Origin: Coriobacteriales bacterium
GTDB lineage: Bacteria; Actinomycetota; Coriobacteriia; Coriobacteriales; QAMH01
Direction: 5' to 3'
NCBI GenBank assembly: GCA_024408695.1
Contig: JAKSUU010000025.1
Span: 1-10,238 of the forward strand
Length of the DNA: 10,238 bases
The notes under the pieces are model-generated. The model was not told the DNA's origin. It did not search any database and saw only the letters and a list, made by a program, of their open reading frames with translations. Shown here piece by piece: positions 7,181-10,238 of this stretch; the stretch's first letter is position 1, and each line of letters opens with the position of its first letter. A program made the position numbers and the translations under genes.

Positions 7181-7924
7181 TTACTCGCTATAATGACCAA
7201 GAAAATCTTTTGTTATTTGTGATTTTGGATTATTGAAAAATTCATACGCCGAGGCCTTTTCTTCAATTTTTCCGTCATTTAGTAAAACTATGGTGTCTCC
7301 TACATCACGGGCAAACTGCATTTCGTGAGTTACAACAACCATAGTCATACCGCTTTGTGCAAGTTCTTTCATAACCTGCAACACTTCGCGTACAAGTTCA
7401 GGATCCAAAGCAGATGTAGCTTCGTCAAACAAAATTACATGTGGATCCATTGCTAAAGCACGTGCAATAGCTACACGCTGCTGTTGACCACCAGAAAGCT
7501 GGCTTGGTAGATAATTTGCTCGACCTTTCATTCCCACAACATCTAAGTTTCTTAGAGCATTTTCTTTGGCCTCTTCTTTTGAACGTTTTAGTACTCTTTG
7601 CTGTGCAACCATAACATTTTTAAGAGCATTCATATGCGGAAATAGATTAAATTGCTGAAAAACCATGCCTACTTTAGAACGAAGTTTATTAACATTTACC
7701 CCCTTGGAAGTGATGTCATTACCTTCAAAATAAATTTTTCCGCTAGTAACATTTTCAAGGAGATTTAAACAACGTAAATATGTAGATTTACCACAGCCAC
7801 TAGGACCTAATATTACAACAACTTCCCCTTTATGAATGTCTAAATCGATACCGTTTAATACATTCAATTCACCAAAGCTTTTATGCAAATCGACAGTTTG
7901 ATATATTACTTCTTTGTTATCCAT
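7181..7924 (-). CDS. glnQ: Polar amino-acid ABC transporter, ATP-binding protein (GlnQ type)
   Basis: Cytoplasmic ATPase that powers amino-acid uptake through the permease encoded just upstream. The 247 residues from ATG 7924 match the family. Motifs in order: Walker A GPSGCGKST (40-48), Q-loop VFQQFNLFPHM (88-98), signature LSGGQQQR (143-150), Walker B VILFDEATSALDPE (163-176) and switch His200 in VVTHEM. Walker B is followed by Ala where many relatives have Pro, a tolerated change. I chose 7924 because the permease stop overlaps it (ATGGATAA, 8 nt overlap, translational coupling) and GGGGCG lies just upstream; an in-frame ATG pair at 7939/7936 would add five residues but has no ribosome binding site. 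The subfamily points to glutamine, glutamate or other polar amino acids; the exact substrate cannot be read. The symbol is by family resemblance. Confidence 0.93.
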   Translation of the reverse strand: MDNKEVIYQTVDLHKSFGELNVLNGIDLDIHKGEVVVILGPSGCGKSTYLRCLNLLENVTSGKIYFEGNDITSKGVNVNKLRSKVGMVFQQFNLFPHMNALKNVMVAQQRVLKRSKEEAKENALRNLDVVGMKGRANYLPSQLSGGQQQRVAIARALAMDPHVILFDEATSALDPELVREVLQVMKELAQSGMTMVVVTHEMQFARDVGDTIVLLNDGKIEEKASAYEFFNNPKSQITKDFLGHYSE

Positions 7925-9371
7925 TTTTCGCCCCATCATTTTGCAAATTTTTATCTTCTTGCAATGTAACTTGTGTTTGCCCTAAAGCTATAGAAGGAGC
8001 AATGCTACCATCTATATCACTTTCATCTTTAACGTTAACAGATATATCATTTTCGTCAAGCACATTAACTTGATTATTTGCAGCTTTCGATACATCTAGT
8101 TTTCGTTCTAGAACACCTACAAGAGAAGCTAAAGGAATAGTAATTATTAAGTAGAAAAATGCCGCAACAATATAAGGCGTAATGGAACCGGTGGACGCAA
8201 CAATAGTTTTTGCGTACATAACAACTTCCATAACACCAACAGCAGCAAGTAAAGATGTATCCTTGTATAGCAAGATAAACTCGTTTGTCATTGTAGGAAT
8301 TACACGACGAATTGTTTGCGGAATAATAATGAAAAACATAGTTTGAAAAGAGCTCATGCCTAAGGAACGTGAAGCTTCTGTTTGACCATCTGGAATTGAT
8401 TGAATGCCTGCACGGAAAATTTCACATAAATATGCGCCAGAATTCAAAAATAGCATTATAAATCCCAATATAAATGATGGAATTTGAACACCTGCAAGTG
8501 GAAGACCAAAAAATGCTACATACAGTTGTAAGAAAAATGGAGTTCCTCGAATTATATTAACGTAAATTGAGCCTATAGCACGGATTAATCTTAATTTTGA
8601 CATGCGCATAAGTGCAAGTAAAAGACCAAGAGGAATAGCACATGGATAAGCACACAAAACTAACGCAAGCGCTGTAAAAAAGCCTTGCATAACAACAGGA
8701 AAAGATGAAACTAAAACCGGAGGATTAAAGAACAGACGCAAAAAATCATTAGAATTCCAGGCTTTTACCCAATCCTGCTCAGACAAGTCTTTTGCAAGTT
8801 TGTCGGCAAAAGAAAAACTTTTAACATTAATCTGTAGAAGATCCCTAACTTCAACTATATCGCCGTTGGCTAAATTAACACTTGCTTTAAACATTAATTC
8901 TCCACCATTTTGAGGAAAAATAACATTTTGAACTCTTATTTCAAGATAGGCATCTGCTGAAACTTCATTAAGAAATTTTGCAGAAAAATCAAGATTGTCG
9001 ATACTATATACAGTTTGGATAGGAACTCTTTTTAAATGGTCATTTTCGCCTGGTGTTGTGCCCGAATCATCCATTAGAGTGACAGAAGCATCTTCCTCAT
9101 TAAAGGTGGTGCCTTCAGGAAACACCAAAGTAAACCCGGTTATTGGTGCAGACTCGTTAGCTTGAAATTCCCAATTAATGCGAGTTTTTTCACCACCTAA
9201 AACGTCATTGCCATTGTCTGAATTAGGTCGAGCACTAAAACGTTGTGTTGAAAGAGCCTCTGCGACAAAACATGATGCATATGATCCAAATATTCCAGAT
9301 GCCAATGCAATGGCAAGTAATACAAGTATTAACTTGAACAAAGCAGATTTTATTGCGCTAGCATAACCCAT
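7917..9371 (-). CDS. Amino-acid ABC transporter permease with large extracytoplasmic insert
   Basis: Inner-membrane channel subunit of the HisM/GlnP family. At 484 residues it is about twice the usual 210-250. The conserved permease core is at about 220-425. It has several membrane segments (near 224-256, 265-290, 298-316, 367-390 and 400-422), RGTPFFLQL at 275-283, and the EAA coupling loop at 317-351 (EIFRAGIQSIPDGQTEASRSLG) that docks on the ATPase. Ahead of it come one hydrophobic segment (about 11-35), an approximately 180-residue hydrophilic, probably beta-rich region (40-210) that should face outside, then a short amphipathic stretch. After the core comes a roughly 60-residue acidic Asn/Asp-rich tail with no recognised domain. 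No Shine-Dalgarno is visible before the ATG; it follows the binding-protein stop by 28 nt and may depend on coupling. The core is certain; the insert has no function I can name. Confidence 0.92.
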   Translation of the reverse strand: MGYASAIKSALFKLILVLLAIALASGIFGSYASCFVAEALSTQRFSARPNSDNGNDVLGGEKTRINWEFQANESAPITGFTLVFPEGTTFNEEDASVTLMDDSGTTPGENDHLKRVPIQTVYSIDNLDFSAKFLNEVSADAYLEIRVQNVIFPQNGGELMFKASVNLANGDIVEVRDLLQINVKSFSFADKLAKDLSEQDWVKAWNSNDFLRLFFNPPVLVSSFPVVMQGFFTALALVLCAYPCAIPLGLLLALMRMSKLRLIRAIGSIYVNIIRGTPFFLQLYVAFFGLPLAGVQIPSFILGFIMLFLNSGAYLCEIFRAGIQSIPDGQTEASRSLGMSSFQTMFFIIIPQTIRRVIPTMTNEFILLYKDTSLLAAVGVMEVVMYAKTIVASTGSITPYIVAAFFYLIITIPLASLVGVLERKLDVSKAANNQVNVLDENDISVNVKDESDIDGSIAPSIALGQTQVTLQEDKNLQNDGAKNG

Positions 9372-9399
9372 TTAGTGATTATTTAAATAAATTAAAATT

Positions 9400-10032
9400 T
9401 TAGAACCATTTGGATTGAATGTTATCAATTTTTCCTTCATCTTTAAGTTCTTTAAGAGCTTTGTTAATAGCATCTAAAAGCTCTTTGTTATCTTTTTTAA
9501 TAGCGATACCATATTCTTCACCAGTGGAGATTGTATCAATTTTTGTCAGTGAAGAATAAGACATCTTTATAAGGTTGCCAACAACTGCATCATTAGAAAT
9601 CGCAGCAACACATTGAAGAGCAGCAAAACAATCATTAGATGTATCGTAAGCCTGTCTTGTTGCATTTGGGAAATTTTCTTTTACGTAGTCTTCACCAGTT
9701 GTACCGGATTGAACAGCAATCATAACACCAGCTTTGTTGAGCTCTGTATTGTAATTTGCTTTGGTGTACTTTTGAGCATCTGCAACAGCAAAACCAAGAC
9801 CATCTGTATAATAACCGTCAGCAAAATTTACTTGTTCTTTACGCTCTGGATTAATGGTAATTCCACTAATTGCACAATCACATTGACCGCCTGCCGAAAC
9901 AGCCGGGATAATAGCATCAAACTTTAGGTTTTTGAATTCGACTGAAAGCCCAAGCTTTTGGCCGATAGCTTTCATGACATCCATATCGTAGCCAACAAAA
10001 TCAGACCCTTCTAAATTAACTAACGACGACAT
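9400..10032 (-). pseudogene. Amino-acid ABC transporter solute-binding protein, N-terminus missing
   Basis: Periplasmic-binding-protein-like family 3 (SBP_bac_3), the extracellular receptor that captures an amino acid and hands it to the permease encoded 28 nt downstream. The visible protein begins MSSLVNLEGSDFVGYDMDVM. It keeps CAISGITINPERKEQVNFAD (75-94), the hinge region and SGTTGEDYV (109-117), and it ends in the normal IQSKWF. Missing are the signal peptide or lipobox Cys and the first mature strand (the usual VGT-xxxx-PPFE segment), roughly 50-70 residues. Reading the same frame further upstream gives only a short open stretch (NLSPASTLLSISS) before a TAG at 10072-10074, with no hydrophobic signal. 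The gene is therefore broken at about 10013-10030, where plus-strand genes begin. Without export it could not work as a receptor. The family is certain; whether the break is biological is unresolved. Confidence 0.9.
10013..10030. other. Junction between chromosomal operon and unlike plus-strand DNA
   Basis: On the left, the minus-strand binding protein is well conserved up to about its VNLEGSDFVGYD segment. On the right, a plus-strand frame (10022-10081) reads like the end of another protein and is followed by a new gene. Two genes on opposite strands are thus each cut at the same point. The 218 bases from 10021 are about 41% G+C by count, somewhat above the left side, and codon choice changes. 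No inverted repeat or att-like site is evident. Confidence 0.6.
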
Positions 10033-10081
10033 AGACGAGATACTCAGAAGGGTAGAAGCAGGAGAGAGATTCTACTTCTAA
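10022..10081 (+). CDS. C-terminal end of an unidentified plus-strand protein
   Basis: The frame ending at TAA 10079-10081 gives NDDIDEILRRVEAGERFYF, a hydrophilic helix-like tail that reads as coding. It is open leftwards to 9992, but that part is antisense to the binding protein and is probably not native. The true beginning of this gene is not in the window. It lies 43 nt before the next plus-strand gene in the same orientation, so the two may be one operon. No family can be named from 19 residues. Confidence 0.45.
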   Translation, partial: NDDIDEILRRVEAGERFYF

Positions 10082-10110
10082 CCACAGTTCCTTGTCTATG
10101 CAATATAGAG

Positions 10111-10116
10111 AAGGAG
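10111..10116 (+). promoter_or_regulatory. Strong ribosome binding site of the terminal plus-strand gene
   Basis: AAGGAG followed by an 8 nt spacer and ATG at 10125. The spacing is textbook and the surrounding sequence is A-rich. It is a better site than those before pcrA or the permease. Confidence 0.75.
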
Positions 10117-10124
10117 AAACAACA

Positions 10125-10238
10125 ATGACTAAATTCAAAATCAATTTCAATTTCCACGATGATGGTTCAGTATTCGTGAACAGCGTAAACGCAGGTACAG
10201 TTAAGAACGCAGCTCTGAATGTCAACGTAACTGGACAG
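10125..10238 (+). CDS. Unidentified plus-strand protein, N-terminal 38 residues
   Basis: An open frame starts with ATG and runs off the right edge. It begins MTKFKINFNFHDDGSVF, is rich in Asn, Val and Phe, has no signal peptide or membrane segment, and alternates polar and non-polar residues as in beta-structured proteins. All four Phe codons are TTC, Asn is AAC in five of eight, and 16 of 37 codons after the start end in G or C. The minus-strand genes prefer TTT, AAT and A/T endings. With the strong ribosome binding site, this suggests foreign DNA, for instance a phage, or a joined contig. I do not recognise the family. Confidence 0.6.
   Translation, partial: MTKFKINFNFHDDGSVFVNSVNAGTVKNAALNVNVTGQ

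Noticed and set aside
10016..10225. Minus-strand 69-codon open frame at the right end
   Set aside because: It lies opposite a plus-strand frame with a strong ribosome binding site and biased codon use, and has no plausible start signal of its own.

Overview
The window is AT-rich DNA (mid-to-upper 30s % G+C by eye) in which nearly every gene lies on the minus strand. The order argS-lysA-hom matches the actinobacterial argS-lysA-hom-thrC-thrB-rho cluster. The proteins themselves (PcrA-type helicase, family II pyrophosphatase, glutamine-type amino-acid ABC system) fit a low-G+C member of the Coriobacteriia or a related anaerobe. This placement is an inference from gene order and protein style, not from a database search.

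Layout, read in the direction of transcription from the right. (1) Positions 10032-7181 hold a polar amino-acid ABC uptake operon: a solute-binding protein that has lost its N-terminus, then a permease with an unusual extracytoplasmic domain, then the ATPase. (2) Positions 7180-7045 are a very AT-rich gap with overlapping perfect palindromes. (3) Positions 7044-4687 encode a PcrA/UvrD helicase. (4) Positions 4686-4524 are a gap with a candidate promoter. (5) Positions 4523-1 hold a tightly packed operon: Mn-dependent pyrophosphatase (ppaC), arginyl-tRNA synthetase (argS), diaminopimelate decarboxylase (lysA) and homoserine dehydrogenase (hom, cut by the window edge). lysA and hom belong to aspartate-family amino-acid biosynthesis. 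The pyrophosphatase removes the PPi made by aminoacyl-tRNA synthetases and other reactions.

The last ~215 bases are different. At about 10013-10030 the minus-strand binding-protein gene stops matching its family. From there a plus-strand reading frame ends at 10081, and a second plus-strand gene with a strong ribosome binding site starts at 10125 and runs off the window. Codon use there (all Phe as TTC, many AAC) is unlike the rest. This is either a mobile-element or recombination boundary or an assembly join.

The most interesting internal signals are these. lysA carries one in-frame TGA exactly where the family has a glycine, with the rest of the gene intact. hom and pcrA each contain a 16-17 nt A-run on the coding strand that keeps the frame and replaces ordinary residues with five lysines. 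Helicase motif Ib next to the pcrA A-run has lost conserved residues. Together these suggest either a genome under mutational decay or A-tract slippage, or localised sequence error. I saw no tRNA, rRNA, CRISPR array or insertion sequence.
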